NCBI GenBank assembly: GCA_910587165.1
Contig: CAJUKP010000004.1
Span: 114,467-178,466, forward strand
From: an uncultured Duncaniella sp.
GTDB taxonomy: Bacteria; Bacteroidota; Bacteroidia; Bacteroidales; Muribaculaceae
Length of the DNA stretch: 64,000 nt
Direction: 5' to 3'
Position 1 is the stretch's first letter. Each line of letters begins with the position of its first letter. Shown piece by piece: positions 52,922 to 61,508 of the stretch. Under the pieces are notes generated by a model that saw only the letters and a program-made list of their open reading frames with translations, was not told the origin of the DNA and made no database searches. The translations under genes and the position numbers were made by a program.

Positions 52922-54940
52922 ATGAAAAACAAACCGATCACATTTCTTCTGTTGGTGATGATACCGGCATTCGTCGCTGTGGCTGAAGAAACCCCGGCAC
53001 ACGGCTATCCTATAGAGCCTGTGGCATTCACGTCCGTAAAAATTGACGATCCATTCTGGGGAAAACGTCTCGAGGCCGTCCGGAATGTGACCGTCCCCCT
53101 CGCCTTCAGCAAATGTGAGGAGACAGGCCGGTATGACAATTTCGTCAAAGCCGCCCACCCGAGTCCGGAATACAAAGTGGAAGGTTTCCCATTTGATGAC
53201 ACGGATGTCTACAAGACCATTGAAGGCGCGAGCTATCTCCTGCAGACATATCCGGATCTGAAACTTGAGGCCTATATGGACAGTGTGATCACTCTCGTGG
53301 CCGGCGCACAGGAACCGGACGGCTATCTGAACACATCGTTCACCATGAACCCGGCACATCCCCACAAATGGATGGCTCCTCAAGAGCGTTGGGAGCAGGT
53401 GGAGGTGCTTAGCCATGAGTTCTATAATCTCGGTCATCTGGTGGACGGAGCCGTCGCACACTATCAGGCAACCGGCAAGAGAAATCTACTTGACATAGCG
53501 ATAAAATATGCCGATTGCGTTGTCAGGAATATCGGACAAGGTCCCGGACAGACAGACAAGGTCCCCGGACATCAGATAGCCGAGATGGCTCTGTCAAGAC
53601 TCTACCTCGTGACAGGGGACAGAAAATATCTTGACCAGGCCAGATACTTTCTCGATCGCCGGGGCCACACATCGCGTCGCGATGCCTACAGTCAGGCCCA
53701 TAAACCTGTCACCGAACAGGCTGAGGCTGTCGGTCATGCTGTGAGGGCTGCATATATGTATTCCGGGATGGCAGATGTGGCTGCCCTTACCGGCGACAGC
53801 TCGTATATCGCCGCCATCGACCGGATATGGAGCAACATCGTGAACCGGAAATATTACATCACCGGAGGAATAGGCGCGCGACACGACGGCGAGGCCTTCG
53901 GCAACGACTATGAACTACCTAATCATGAAGCTTACTGCGAGACCTGCGCCGCTATCGGCAATGTGTATGTCAACCACCGTCTTTTCCTGCTTCACGGTGC
54001 TTCCGGATATTACGACGTGGTGGAGAGGACGCTCTACAACGGGCTGATCTCAGGAATGTCGGTGGACGGAGGATCGTTCTTCTATCCCAATCCTCTGGCG
54101 AGCGAGGGCGGTTACAGCCGGAAACCTTGGTTCGGCTGTGCCTGCTGCCCGTCAAATATATGCCGTTTCATACCTTCTATCCCCGGCTATATCTACGCTG
54201 TGGACGGAAAGGACCTTTATGTCAACCTCTACATCGGCAACAAAGCCACAATAGATCTGGCAGGGCGTAAGGTTTCATTATCACAGGACGGGACATACAC
54301 CTGGGATGGAAGGGTGGCACTGACAGTCGACCGCAACAGTGCGGGAGAGTTCGCACTGAAACTCCGTGTGCCGGGATGGGCCGTGAACAGACCCGTGCCG
54401 GGAGATCTGTATTCCTACATCGACTCCCACGAGCCGGAATTCACCGTCTCTGTCAACGGAATCCCAACCGGGAGGGATATCAACAACGGTTATCTCACCA
54501 TCAAGCGGAAATGGAAGAAAGGAGACCGTGTGGAGTTATGCTTCGACATGACTCCCCGCATAGTGGCGGCCAACAGCAATGTGGCAGCCAACCGCGGACG
54601 TGTGGCTGTCGAGCGTGGCCCGATAGTCTACTGCGCCGAGTGGCCCGACAATGATTTCGATATCCAGAAAACAATAGTATCTCCACACGCGACATTCACT
54701 CCTGCAGTGACCGGAAAGGTCGGAGGCTTGACCGAACTGAAAGGTAAAGCTCAATATCTGAGCCGTTCGGACAATGGTGGATGGCAGCTCGGCAACGTTG
54801 ACCTCACACTTATCCCTTATTATGCCTGGGCACACCGTGGAGAGGGTCAGATGGCGGTGTGGCTACCTTCAACCCCAACATCGACACGACAGGATGACGG
54901 AGTGATCAATATAGGAAGTAACGAATTCGAGACACATTGA
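52922..54940 (+). CDS. GH127 (DUF1680) glycosidase, second copy
   Basis: A 672-residue exported protein (leader MKNKPITFLLLVMIPAFVAVA). The active-site set is complete: YCETCAAIGNVYVNHRLF gives Glu-x-Cys, and WFGCACCPSN gives Cys-Cys. The segment DVYKTIEGASYLLQTYPDLKLEAYMDS and the ATGKRNLLDIAIKYAD barrel repeats are usual for the family. It differs widely from the first copy at 2900-4987, so the two likely act on different linkages. It stands alone on its transcript, followed by a short broken reading frame and a terminator. The beta-L-arabinofuranosidase activity typical of the family is plausible. Confidence 0.88.
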   Translation: MKNKPITFLLLVMIPAFVAVAEETPAHGYPIEPVAFTSVKIDDPFWGKRLEAVRNVTVPLAFSKCEETGRYDNFVKAAHPSPEYKVEGFPFDDTDVYKTIEGASYLLQTYPDLKLEAYMDSVITLVAGAQEPDGYLNTSFTMNPAHPHKWMAPQERWEQVEVLSHEFYNLGHLVDGAVAHYQATGKRNLLDIAIKYADCVVRNIGQGPGQTDKVPGHQIAEMALSRLYLVTGDRKYLDQARYFLDRRGHTSRRDAYSQAHKPVTEQAEAVGHAVRAAYMYSGMADVAALTGDSSYIAAIDRIWSNIVNRKYYITGGIGARHDGEAFGNDYELPNHEAYCETCAAIGNVYVNHRLFLLHGASGYYDVVERTLYNGLISGMSVDGGSFFYPNPLASEGGYSRKPWFGCACCPSNICRFIPSIPGYIYAVDGKDLYVNLYIGNKATIDLAGRKVSLSQDGTYTWDGRVALTVDRNSAGEFALKLRVPGWAVNRPVPGDLYSYIDSHEPEFTVSVNGIPTGRDINNGYLTIKRKWKKGDRVELCFDMTPRIVAANSNVAANRGRVAVERGPIVYCAEWPDNDFDIQKTIVSPHATFTPAVTGKVGGLTELKGKAQYLSRSDNGGWQLGNVDLTLIPYYAWAHRGEGQMAVWLPSTPTSTRQDDGVINIGSNEFETH

Positions 54941-54942
54941 CC

Positions 54943-54990
54943 ATGAGACACATATTCACTTCATGTATCCTATCCGGCATGATGGTGTGA
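54943..54990 (+). pseudogene. Truncated start of an exported protein
   Basis: Two bases after the GH127 stop, ATG opens a 15-codon frame (MRHIFTSCILSGMMV) that looks like the first half of a signal peptide and then stops. It may be the remaining 5' end of a deleted gene of the same transcript, or chance. Confidence 0.3.
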
Positions 54991-54996
54991 AAACAC

Positions 54997-55040
54997 AACC
55001 TCCTCCGCTCTTTATGGGAAAGAACGGAGGAGGTTATATT
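54997..55040. terminator. Terminator between the second GH127 and fcl
   Basis: AACCTCCTCCG at 54997-55007 pairs with CGGAGGAGGTT at 55025-55035, followed by ATATTTAG. It ends both convergent transcripts, including the capsule operon. Confidence 0.85.
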
Positions 55041-55068
55041 TAGTGGCCTTATACAGGCGATGAAAGTG

Positions 55069-56010
55069 CTATCTCTCGGCGCGCATGGGGTTGGTGAGGA
55101 AGTCTTCGTAGGCGAGACGGATGCCGTCGGGGAGCTCGGTGGTGTAGGTCCAGCCGAGTGAGGCGGCTTTGCTGACGTCGAGGAGTTTGCGGGGGGTGCC
55201 GTTGGGACGTGTGGTGTCCCAGAGGATCTTGCCTCCGTAGCCCACGATGGAGGCCACGAGCTCGGTGAGGGCCTTGATGGTGAGCTCTTTGCCGGTGCCG
55301 GCGTTGACGGTCTCGTTGCCCGAGTAGTTGTTCATGAGGAAGACGCAGAGGTTGGCGAGGTCGTCGACGTAGAGGAATTCGCGGAGCGGGGAGCCGTCGC
55401 CCCAGCAGGTCACTTCTGTGAGCCCTTGTTCCTTTGCTTCGTGGAAGCGGCGGATGAGGGCCGGGAGAACGTGGGAGTGCTCGGGGTGGTAGTTGTCGTT
55501 GGGGCCGTAGAGGTTGGTGGGCATGACGGAGATGTAGTCGGTGCCGTACTGGCGGTTGAGGTATTCGCAGTACTTGAGGCCCGAGATCTTGGCGAGGGCG
55601 TAGGCTTCGTTGGTCTTCTCGAGCTCGGAGGTGAGCAGACAGCTCTCGGGCATGGGCTGGGGAGCCATGCGGGGGTAGATGCACGAGGAGCCGAGGAACT
55701 CGAGCTTCCTGCAGCCGTTGCGCCAGGCGGCGTGGATGACGTTCATCTCGAGCATCATGTTGTCATACATGAAGTCGGCGAGGGCCGACTGGTTGGCCTC
55801 GATGCCTCCGACCTTGGCGGCGGCGAGGAAGACGTATTCGGGACGCTCGGCGGCGAAGAAGCTGTCGACGGCCCGCTGGTCAGTCAGGTCAAGCTCGCGG
55901 TGGGTGCGGGTGATGATGTTGGTGTAGCCCTGGCGCCGGAGCTCGCGGACTATGGCCGACCCTACCATGCCGCGGTGGCCGGCTACGTATATCTTGGATG
56001 TCTTTTCCAT
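55069..56010 (-). CDS. fcl: GDP-L-fucose synthase
   Basis: A 313-residue NADPH-dependent epimerase/reductase (EC 1.1.1.271) that completes GDP-L-fucose from GDP-4-keto-6-deoxymannose. The Rossmann motif is VAGHRGMVGSAIVREL, and the active site YALAKISGLKYCE holds the Tyr-x3-Lys pair, with the Ser in EFLGSSCIYPRM. ATG 56010 is preferred over the TTG at 56022. It is the last gene of the capsule operon, separated from gmd by the fusion gene. The stretch 55.0-58.3 kb is distinctly GC-rich. Confidence 0.95.
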   Translation of the reverse strand: MEKTSKIYVAGHRGMVGSAIVRELRRQGYTNIITRTHRELDLTDQRAVDSFFAAERPEYVFLAAAKVGGIEANQSALADFMYDNMMLEMNVIHAAWRNGCRKLEFLGSSCIYPRMAPQPMPESCLLTSELEKTNEAYALAKISGLKYCEYLNRQYGTDYISVMPTNLYGPNDNYHPEHSHVLPALIRRFHEAKEQGLTEVTCWGDGSPLREFLYVDDLANLCVFLMNNYSGNETVNAGTGKELTIKALTELVASIVGYGGKILWDTTRPNGTPRKLLDVSKAASLGWTYTTELPDGIRLAYEDFLTNPMRAER

Positions 56011-56033
56011 AGGGTGTTTCAATCGTGGGGGGA

Positions 56034-57200
56034 TCAGAATGTGTCCTTGCGGCGGATCTTGACGGGGATGACCTCAGGGTCGGCGGGGATGGTGTCGACA
56101 ACGAGGGCGAGGTAGCCGCCGCCTCCGGCTCCGGTCATCTTCCAGGCGAGGGCGCGGGGACTCCAGCGGTCGATGTAGTCCTGAACGCCTTCCTGGAGCA
56201 TGGCGGGGAACATGGATATCTGGGCCTCGAAGGAGGCGCGGTAGGCGCGGGCGAAGGCGTCGAGGTCGCGGGCCAGGATGGCGTCCCAGCACGCGGAGGC
56301 GGCTTCGGCAAGGGCCCGGACCTTGGAGGGGGTGACATCCTTGCCCTCGACGACGGAGCAGCCGGGACGGCGCGGGAACATGGGGACGAGGCAGAGGTGA
56401 CTCTCGAGCCATGAGAGGATCTCCTCGTCGTGGCACGACTCGATGCGCTCGGGCCAGTAGCGGCCGGAATAGTAGTGGCGGTTGAGGCCGGACATACAGA
56501 TGCCGATGGCGTCCTGGGCGCCGGATACGTGGCCCTTGTTCTCGGGGTCGTTCTCGAAGCAGAAGAGCAGACGGGCGAGCATCTCCTCGTTGTAGTTGGG
56601 GAGCTCGTAGGGCCAGATCTTGCGGGCGGCGTTGCGGGTGGAGGTGGACATTCCGCCGCGCTCCATGAATTCCTCGGTGGGCTCGATGGAGATGGTGAGC
56701 GCCCAGCCGGGGGTGTGCTGCGAGACGTAGGGCTGGTCGATCCAGGTGCCGGCGAGGTCGATGCGGTAAGGGAGGTGGGATCTGACGCCCTGGCGGAGCG
56801 AGGTGGTGGACCGGGCCTCGAGGCCGGCGTCGGGGGTGCGCTCAAGCTCGATGTATTCGATGCCGCGCTCGCGGCAGAGCTGACGCTTGAGGTCGGAGCC
56901 GCCGTCGGAGTTGACGACGAAGATGTCGGGGCGCACGCGGTCGAGGGTCTCGAGGAAGTCGAGCATTCCGCTGCCGGGGTTGATGTAGGCGTCCTTGACG
57001 TAGCGGATGGCCTTGACCATGTAGAGCCGCTCGCGCTCCGAGTAGACGGTGCGGCGGTTCTTGAGCGCGGCTATGGTGGCGTCGGACCCGATGCCGACGT
57101 AGAGGTCGCCGTAGCGGGAGGCCTCCTTGAAGAAGGCCACGTGGCCCGAGTGGAGCATATCGTAGCACCCGGACACGAACACTTTCCTGGGTTCCGTCAT
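56034..57200 (-). CDS. Fusion of cytidylyltransferase-like and GHMP kinase-like domains
   Basis: A 388-residue two-domain protein. Residues 1-130 are a nucleotidyltransferase of the TagD/HldE-C type: GCYDMLHSGHVAFFKEA (HxGH motif), VYSERERLYMVKAIRYV, VNSDGGSDLK and RSTTSLR (ISTT-like motif). Residues 133-388 look like a GHMP sugar kinase: PYRIDLAGTWID (motif 1), GGMSTSTRNAA as a diverged phosphate loop, SGAQDAIGI, and MTGAGGGGYLALVV (motif 3). It lies between gmd and fcl with 10-23 bp gaps, so a part in nucleotide-sugar supply (kinase plus nucleotidyl transfer, as in a salvage enzyme) is inferred. The sugar is unknown. Confidence 0.75.
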   Translation of the reverse strand: MTEPRKVFVSGCYDMLHSGHVAFFKEASRYGDLYVGIGSDATIAALKNRRTVYSERERLYMVKAIRYVKDAYINPGSGMLDFLETLDRVRPDIFVVNSDGGSDLKRQLCRERGIEYIELERTPDAGLEARSTTSLRQGVRSHLPYRIDLAGTWIDQPYVSQHTPGWALTISIEPTEEFMERGGMSTSTRNAARKIWPYELPNYNEEMLARLLFCFENDPENKGHVSGAQDAIGICMSGLNRHYYSGRYWPERIESCHDEEILSWLESHLCLVPMFPRRPGCSVVEGKDVTPSKVRALAEAASACWDAILARDLDAFARAYRASFEAQISMFPAMLQEGVQDYIDRWSPRALAWKMTGAGGGGYLALVVDTIPADPEVIPVKIRRKDTF

Positions 57201-57210
57201 ATATCTGATG

Positions 57211-58302
57211 CTATTTCACGATTCCTTTCTCGAGGTATTCGGCGAGGTTGGTGCGCACCTGCTCGCCGGCACGCTCGACGGCTACCTTGGCCACGTCGGC
57301 GTCGACCATGAGATTGACAAGCTGCTCGAACGAGGTCTTGGCCGAGGGATCCCAGCCGAGTTTCCTGCGGGCCTTGGAGGGGTCGCCCCAGAGGTTGACC
57401 ACGTCGGTGGGACGGTAGAAGTCGGGGGAGACCTCGATGACCACCCTGCCGGTGGCGGTGTCGATGCCCTTCTCGGCGGCGCCCTCTCCCTCGAAGCGGA
57501 GCTCGATGCCGGCGCGGCGGAAGGCGTGGAGGCAGAACTCGCGGACGGAGTGCTGCTCGCCGGTGGCAATGACGTAGTCCTCGGGCTCGGGCTGCTGGAG
57601 GATGAGCCACATACATTCCACGTAGTCCTTGGCATAGCCCCAGTCGCGGAGGCTGGAGAGGTTGCCAAGGTAGAGTTTCTCCTGCTTGCCCTGGGCTATG
57701 CGGGCGGCGGCGAGGGTGATCTTGCGGGTGACGAAGGTCTCGCCGCGGCGCTCTGACTCATGGTTGAAGAGTATGCCCGAGCAGCAGTACATCCCGTAGG
57801 CCTCGCGGTATTCCTTGACGATCCAGAAGCCGTAGAGCTTGGCTACGGCGTAGGGGCTGTAGGGGTGGAAGGGGGTATTCTCGTTCTGAGGCACCTCCTC
57901 GACCTTGCCGTAGAGCTCGGATGTAGAGGCCTGGTAGATGCGGCAGGTGTCCTTGAGTCCGCAGAGGCGCACGGCCTCGAGGATGCGGAGCACGCCTGTG
58001 GCGTCGACGTCGGCGGTGAACTCGGGGGAGTCGAACGAGACCTGGACATGGCTTTGGGCGGCGAGGTTGTAGATCTCGTCGGGGCGCACGTTGCTCACTA
58101 CCTGGAGGATCGACATCGAGTCGCCCAGATCGGCGTAGTGGAGGTGGAAATTGGGGCGTCCCTCGAGGTGGGCGATGCGCTCGCGGTAGTCGACCGACGA
58201 GCGGCGGATGGTGCCGTGGACGTCATATCCCTTCTCAAGCAACAGCTCCGCCAGAAACGACCCGTCCTGACCGGTGATGCCTGTGATTAATGCCTTTTTC
58301 AT
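57211..58302 (-). CDS. gmd: GDP-mannose 4,6-dehydratase
   Basis: A 363-residue short-chain dehydrogenase (EC 4.2.1.47), the first step from GDP-mannose to GDP-L-fucose. Visible: the NADP-binding loop ITGITGQDGSFLAELLLEKGY, the RRSS loop, YNLAAQSHVQVSF, the catalytic QASTSELYGK with YSPYAVAKLYGFWIVKEYREAY, and LFNHESERRGETFVTRKIT. Length is normal. It is followed by the nucleotidyltransferase-kinase gene after 10 bp, then fcl. Confidence 0.96.
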   Translation of the reverse strand: MKKALITGITGQDGSFLAELLLEKGYDVHGTIRRSSVDYRERIAHLEGRPNFHLHYADLGDSMSILQVVSNVRPDEIYNLAAQSHVQVSFDSPEFTADVDATGVLRILEAVRLCGLKDTCRIYQASTSELYGKVEEVPQNENTPFHPYSPYAVAKLYGFWIVKEYREAYGMYCCSGILFNHESERRGETFVTRKITLAAARIAQGKQEKLYLGNLSSLRDWGYAKDYVECMWLILQQPEPEDYVIATGEQHSVREFCLHAFRRAGIELRFEGEGAAEKGIDTATGRVVIEVSPDFYRPTDVVNLWGDPSKARRKLGWDPSAKTSFEQLVNLMVDADVAKVAVERAGEQVRTNLAEYLEKGIVK

Positions 58303-58321
58303 ACTTGAATATTATGTTGAT

Positions 58322-59092
58322 TTAGAATAATGCCGCTATTTTCTGACAGGTGAGATCGACAATACGGTGGAGATAGCGGAAGCTCTCGAGGAGATAGTTG
58401 GATCTCACCCCATTTTTCTTATAAGCGAGTATATGGTCCCTGATTATCTTTTTATGACTTGCCATCCCGGAGGATGAAGCGCCTCCGGTGCGCATTGTCA
58501 CAAAGTCGAACGGGAGATATCTGATTGCAATACGGTTGACATAGATGAGACGCAGGAGCTGCTCGAAATCGGCCGCCACCTTGAAGTCGAGATCAAACAA
58601 TCCGAAACGTGAGTAGACCGACCGCCGGCAATAGAATGAGGGATGGGCCGGCATGAATCCCATCAGCATTTTCCAACGGCGGAACGCACGTGATGAATAA
58701 TGGCGTACACATCTGGTGAGATCAGAGGGATCGACATAATGGACATCACCATAGACGGCATCAACATCCGAGATTCCGGCAGCCACCCTTTCGAGTACAT
58801 CCCGGGAGGTGTAGAAGTCATCACTGTTAAGGATCCCGACCACATCGCCGGTGGCAAGGGCTATACCTTTGTTCATGGCATCGTAGAGCCCGCGGTCCTT
58901 GCCGCTCACGACCTTGAGCCGTCCACCATAGCGGGGTTCCATTTCCCGCACAATCCCGAGAGTGTTGTCACTTGACAGTCCGTCGACGATAATATGCTCA
59001 TAGTCAGTGTATGACTGCGAGAGCACACTCTCCATTGTGTCACGGAGAGTCTCACCGCTATTCCATGTAGCGGTGATGATGGAGATTTTCAT
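58322..59092 (-). CDS. Family 2 glycosyltransferase
   Basis: A 256-residue cytosolic or peripheral inverting glycosyltransferase. Its opening ISIITATWNSGETLRDTMESVLSQSYTDYEHIIVDGLSSDNT is the GT2 nucleotide-sugar fold, VVGILNSDDFY holds the metal-binding DxD-like motif, and DFKVAADFEQLLRLIY holds the catalytic-base ED-like region. The WcaA-like architecture and its position 19 bp before gmd suggest it adds a sugar, possibly fucose, to a capsule or O-antigen repeat. Donor and acceptor are inference. Confidence 0.85.
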   Translation of the reverse strand: MKISIITATWNSGETLRDTMESVLSQSYTDYEHIIVDGLSSDNTLGIVREMEPRYGGRLKVVSGKDRGLYDAMNKGIALATGDVVGILNSDDFYTSRDVLERVAAGISDVDAVYGDVHYVDPSDLTRCVRHYSSRAFRRWKMLMGFMPAHPSFYCRRSVYSRFGLFDLDFKVAADFEQLLRLIYVNRIAIRYLPFDFVTMRTGGASSSGMASHKKIIRDHILAYKKNGVRSNYLLESFRYLHRIVDLTCQKIAALF

Positions 59093-59258
59093 AAAATCAG
59101 TGGATGAATACTAAATCTGTCTGATGTGGCGTGATCATAGGCCAATACATCAGGTCAATATGATAACTCCCCGCCATATAGACAAATAGCGGGAACAAGA
59201 TGGTTCAGCAGTCTGATGTGTAAGGAAAGAAGAGGCAGGGAAAGGGAATGTCCTGCTG

Positions 59259-59343
59259 CTATATAATGATGGCTTTTACAGCTTCTATTAATTCAATTGC
59301 TTTGGGACGGAACTCACTAATGTCTTACGGGCTTTTCGGTCAT
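59259..59343 (-). pseudogene. Possible remnant of a HEPN-type partner gene
   Basis: An ATG at 59343 overlaps the nucleotidyltransferase stop (ATGA), as with HEPN partners, but gives only MTEKPVRH before a stop. In the +1 frame, EFRPKAIELIEAVKAIII then reads as a HEPN-like C-terminal helix before a stop at 59261-59259. The pattern suggests a gene with its centre deleted. Weak evidence. Confidence 0.3.
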
Positions 59344-59657
59344 ATTCTTATACCGTCCTTTGTGACATTTAGGGTAAATGGTGTCCGGCGGGATGACCAA
59401 ACATTCCGAGGGAGTATCAACGGAGAGATGTCAACCCCCATATCAAGGGAAAGCTCATATAGACGACCGGAGATATCGCTCCGGCGACGCACGTATGCAA
59501 GTCCCTGCATGGACTCAGGGAGCAGTATCAGAAGGTCAATATCAGAATCATGACGAGCCTCCCCTCTGGCTTCTGACCCATAAAGGATCGTATCGTCCTC
59601 AGGGGCTATACGATGAATCTCGGCAGCGATTCTTGATATGACCTCATTGCGTCTCAT
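59340..59657 (-). CDS. MNT-type minimal nucleotidyltransferase
   Basis: A 105-residue protein of the polymerase beta-like superfamily. ILYGSEARGEARHDSDIDLLILLP supplies the GSxARG...DxD catalytic signature, and a later LDMGVDISPLILP supplies the third acidic position. Such proteins are often antitoxins that modify a HEPN-domain toxin with AMP. Here only a broken reading frame follows, so the pair appears to have decayed. It sits between the acetyltransferase and GT2 genes of the capsule cluster. Confidence 0.8.
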   Translation of the reverse strand: MRRNEVISRIAAEIHRIAPEDDTILYGSEARGEARHDSDIDLLILLPESMQGLAYVRRRSDISGRLYELSLDMGVDISPLILPRNVWSSRRTPFTLNVTKDGIRI

Positions 59658-59722
59658 TGGAAAAATTGCTTACTGTGACAACGTAAATGTAATGATTTTT
59701 GTTGAATGGTGCAAATTATATA

Positions 59723-60358
59723 TCATTCTACAAATCCGCACTCAGAATTCATCAGATCAATAAATTCTTTCGGAGATTTTATCTTGTCAGCAAGTTTGTC
59801 TAAATTCTCATCCGGGAGTTCCCACCATTTAGTGTCAAGGAGTTTCGCTATTGTCTCCTTATCAAATCTGAATCTGATAAGCTTAGCAGGAACGCCGGCA
59901 TATATTCCATAGGGTTCAAGATCTTTCGTCACTACAGCTCCGGAACCAATGATGCAGCCGGGCCCCACATTCACACCTCCCATCACTATGGCATTGCGCC
60001 CGATCCAAACATCCGGACCTATCACTGCTGTCCGGGCCGGAGGCACATCGTGAAAAGAGAATCTTTTTTTCGGTCCGCTGTTTCTGACATTTTCAAAAAC
60101 AGGTGAGGTTGAGACCCATGAAGATGGATGTTGCGCAGCCCCTATCACAACATTTGCTGAGATACTGCAGAAACTGCCGATCTCCGCATTGCTTATGTCA
60201 CAATCATAGCCAACATAGCTATAGCGACCGACACTTGAATTGACTATCTGTGTGCCAGAATAAATGACTGCTGTATCATCGATCTCACAGTTCTTCACAG
60301 CTTTTCCCCTGAAGTATTTTTTCAATACTTTCGCATATAGATATGATAGCCGGGACAT
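59723..60358 (-). CDS. CatB-like hexapeptide O-acetyltransferase
   Basis: A 211-residue left-handed beta-helix acyltransferase. Hexapeptide repeats run from residue 22 to 170 (IDDTAVIYSGTQIVNSSVGRYSYVGYDCDISNAEIGSFCSI...). The catalytic His is in VVIGAAQHPSSW, and the late IGRNAIVMGGVNVGPGCIIGSGAVVTKDLEPYGIYAGVPAK is the family signature. In a capsule locus it most likely O-acetylates the repeat unit using acetyl-CoA. It follows the GT4 gene after 27 bp in the same direction. Confidence 0.88.
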   Translation of the reverse strand: MSRLSYLYAKVLKKYFRGKAVKNCEIDDTAVIYSGTQIVNSSVGRYSYVGYDCDISNAEIGSFCSISANVVIGAAQHPSSWVSTSPVFENVRNSGPKKRFSFHDVPPARTAVIGPDVWIGRNAIVMGGVNVGPGCIIGSGAVVTKDLEPYGIYAGVPAKLIRFRFDKETIAKLLDTKWWELPDENLDKLADKIKSPKEFIDLMNSECGFVE

Positions 60359-60385
60359 TGTCTTAAGAATACAAAGATTAGTAGA

Positions 60386-61498
60386 TCAGTTCATGTTATC
60401 CATCAGTACGCACATCTGATACTCCGGAGTCCAATAGCTGTCAATTTCCTCATAGCAGTATTTCCTGATTTCTTCCCGTTCATCACGGTGAGAGGCAAAC
60501 CAGCGGGAAATTGCATCCGCCAATGACTCAACATTATCATATTCAAAGAAATCACCTGTCCGCCCCCGGTGTATGGCCTCAAATTCGGGCATCTGCATGG
60601 GGAAGTTATCGTGAGTTAGCACCGGCGTCCCGAAAACCATAGTATGCATGGCTGTCAGACCGACATTACCGGGAGCCACACAAAGGTCGGCTTCGGAGAT
60701 CAACTGGGCATTATGATTATCATCATAACAGGCTCCATAGAACCAGACTTGTCCCTCCAGTCCAGACTCTCTCACAATTGATTCCAGTTCCTCACGTTTC
60801 TCACCGTCACCAACAAGGACAATATTATAATTCTCATTCTTCCTGTTGAGCGATTCAATTGCGGTGAGAAGAAGATCAAGACGCTTCACGGCTGTAAGAC
60901 GGCCTATGAATATCAATACCGGATTATCATTGCCGAAATGCCTGCGATATATTCCTGACGGCAGGAGTGACTTTCTTAGTGAGACCTGCTCTTCATGATC
61001 GAGAGAGTTGTGGATCACAGCCAATTTTTCAGGAGGGAAACCCTGGCTGACAGCTACCTCCTTAGCATAATTTCCATAAAGGAAAGTTTTGTCGGCCAAT
61101 CCGAAAAATGCCCTTTTGAGCCATTTCTTGAAAAATCCCTCACGTCCATACCAGCCATGGCTCCACATGAAGATACGTTTTCTGTTGCGGGACAATTTGT
61201 TGCGAAGCAGAATATTCCACGTCGAAACATTAAATGGCTCTCCAAGCATAAGAATGGTATCATATTCAGCCTTAGAGGCTTCAGCCGCAATTCCCGTCTG
61301 CCTGAATAATGGGCCAATGACTGTTTTATTCTCAACAAAGTCAACATCTTTCAACAGAGAGGTGTCCATCCCTTTTATGTCAGTAGTATTCCTGCCAAAT
61401 ATCCACTTACAATCCCAATTGTTATCAATAGCCCGGAATATAGCGGTTCTATATTTCTGGGCGAAGTTATATATCACACAAAGTTTATCAATTGTCAT
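60386..61498 (-). CDS. Family 4 glycosyltransferase
   Basis: A 370-residue GT-B fold enzyme. The C-terminal Rossmann domain carries LIFIGRLTAVKRLDLLLTAIESLNRK and YNIVLVGDGEKREEL, and the donor-binding E-x7-E-like segment is seen near SEADLCVAPGNVGLTAMHTMVFGTPVLTHDNFPMQMPEFEA. The N-terminal half is diverged, with a WSHGWYGREG segment. It is part of the capsule repeat assembly, placed between the alpha/beta hydrolase and the acetyltransferase genes. Confidence 0.85.
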   Translation of the reverse strand: MTIDKLCVIYNFAQKYRTAIFRAIDNNWDCKWIFGRNTTDIKGMDTSLLKDVDFVENKTVIGPLFRQTGIAAEASKAEYDTILMLGEPFNVSTWNILLRNKLSRNRKRIFMWSHGWYGREGFFKKWLKRAFFGLADKTFLYGNYAKEVAVSQGFPPEKLAVIHNSLDHEEQVSLRKSLLPSGIYRRHFGNDNPVLIFIGRLTAVKRLDLLLTAIESLNRKNENYNIVLVGDGEKREELESIVRESGLEGQVWFYGACYDDNHNAQLISEADLCVAPGNVGLTAMHTMVFGTPVLTHDNFPMQMPEFEAIHRGRTGDFFEYDNVESLADAISRWFASHRDEREEIRKYCYEEIDSYWTPEYQMCVLMDNMN

Positions 61499-61508
61499 GG
61501 TAGTTCAC

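Noticed and set aside
56430..57311. Long open frames on both strands and other phases in the GC-rich gmd-fcl region
   Set aside because: High GC lowers stop frequency; the minus-strand frames encoding Gmd, the fusion and Fcl have family motifs, the others are low-complexity.
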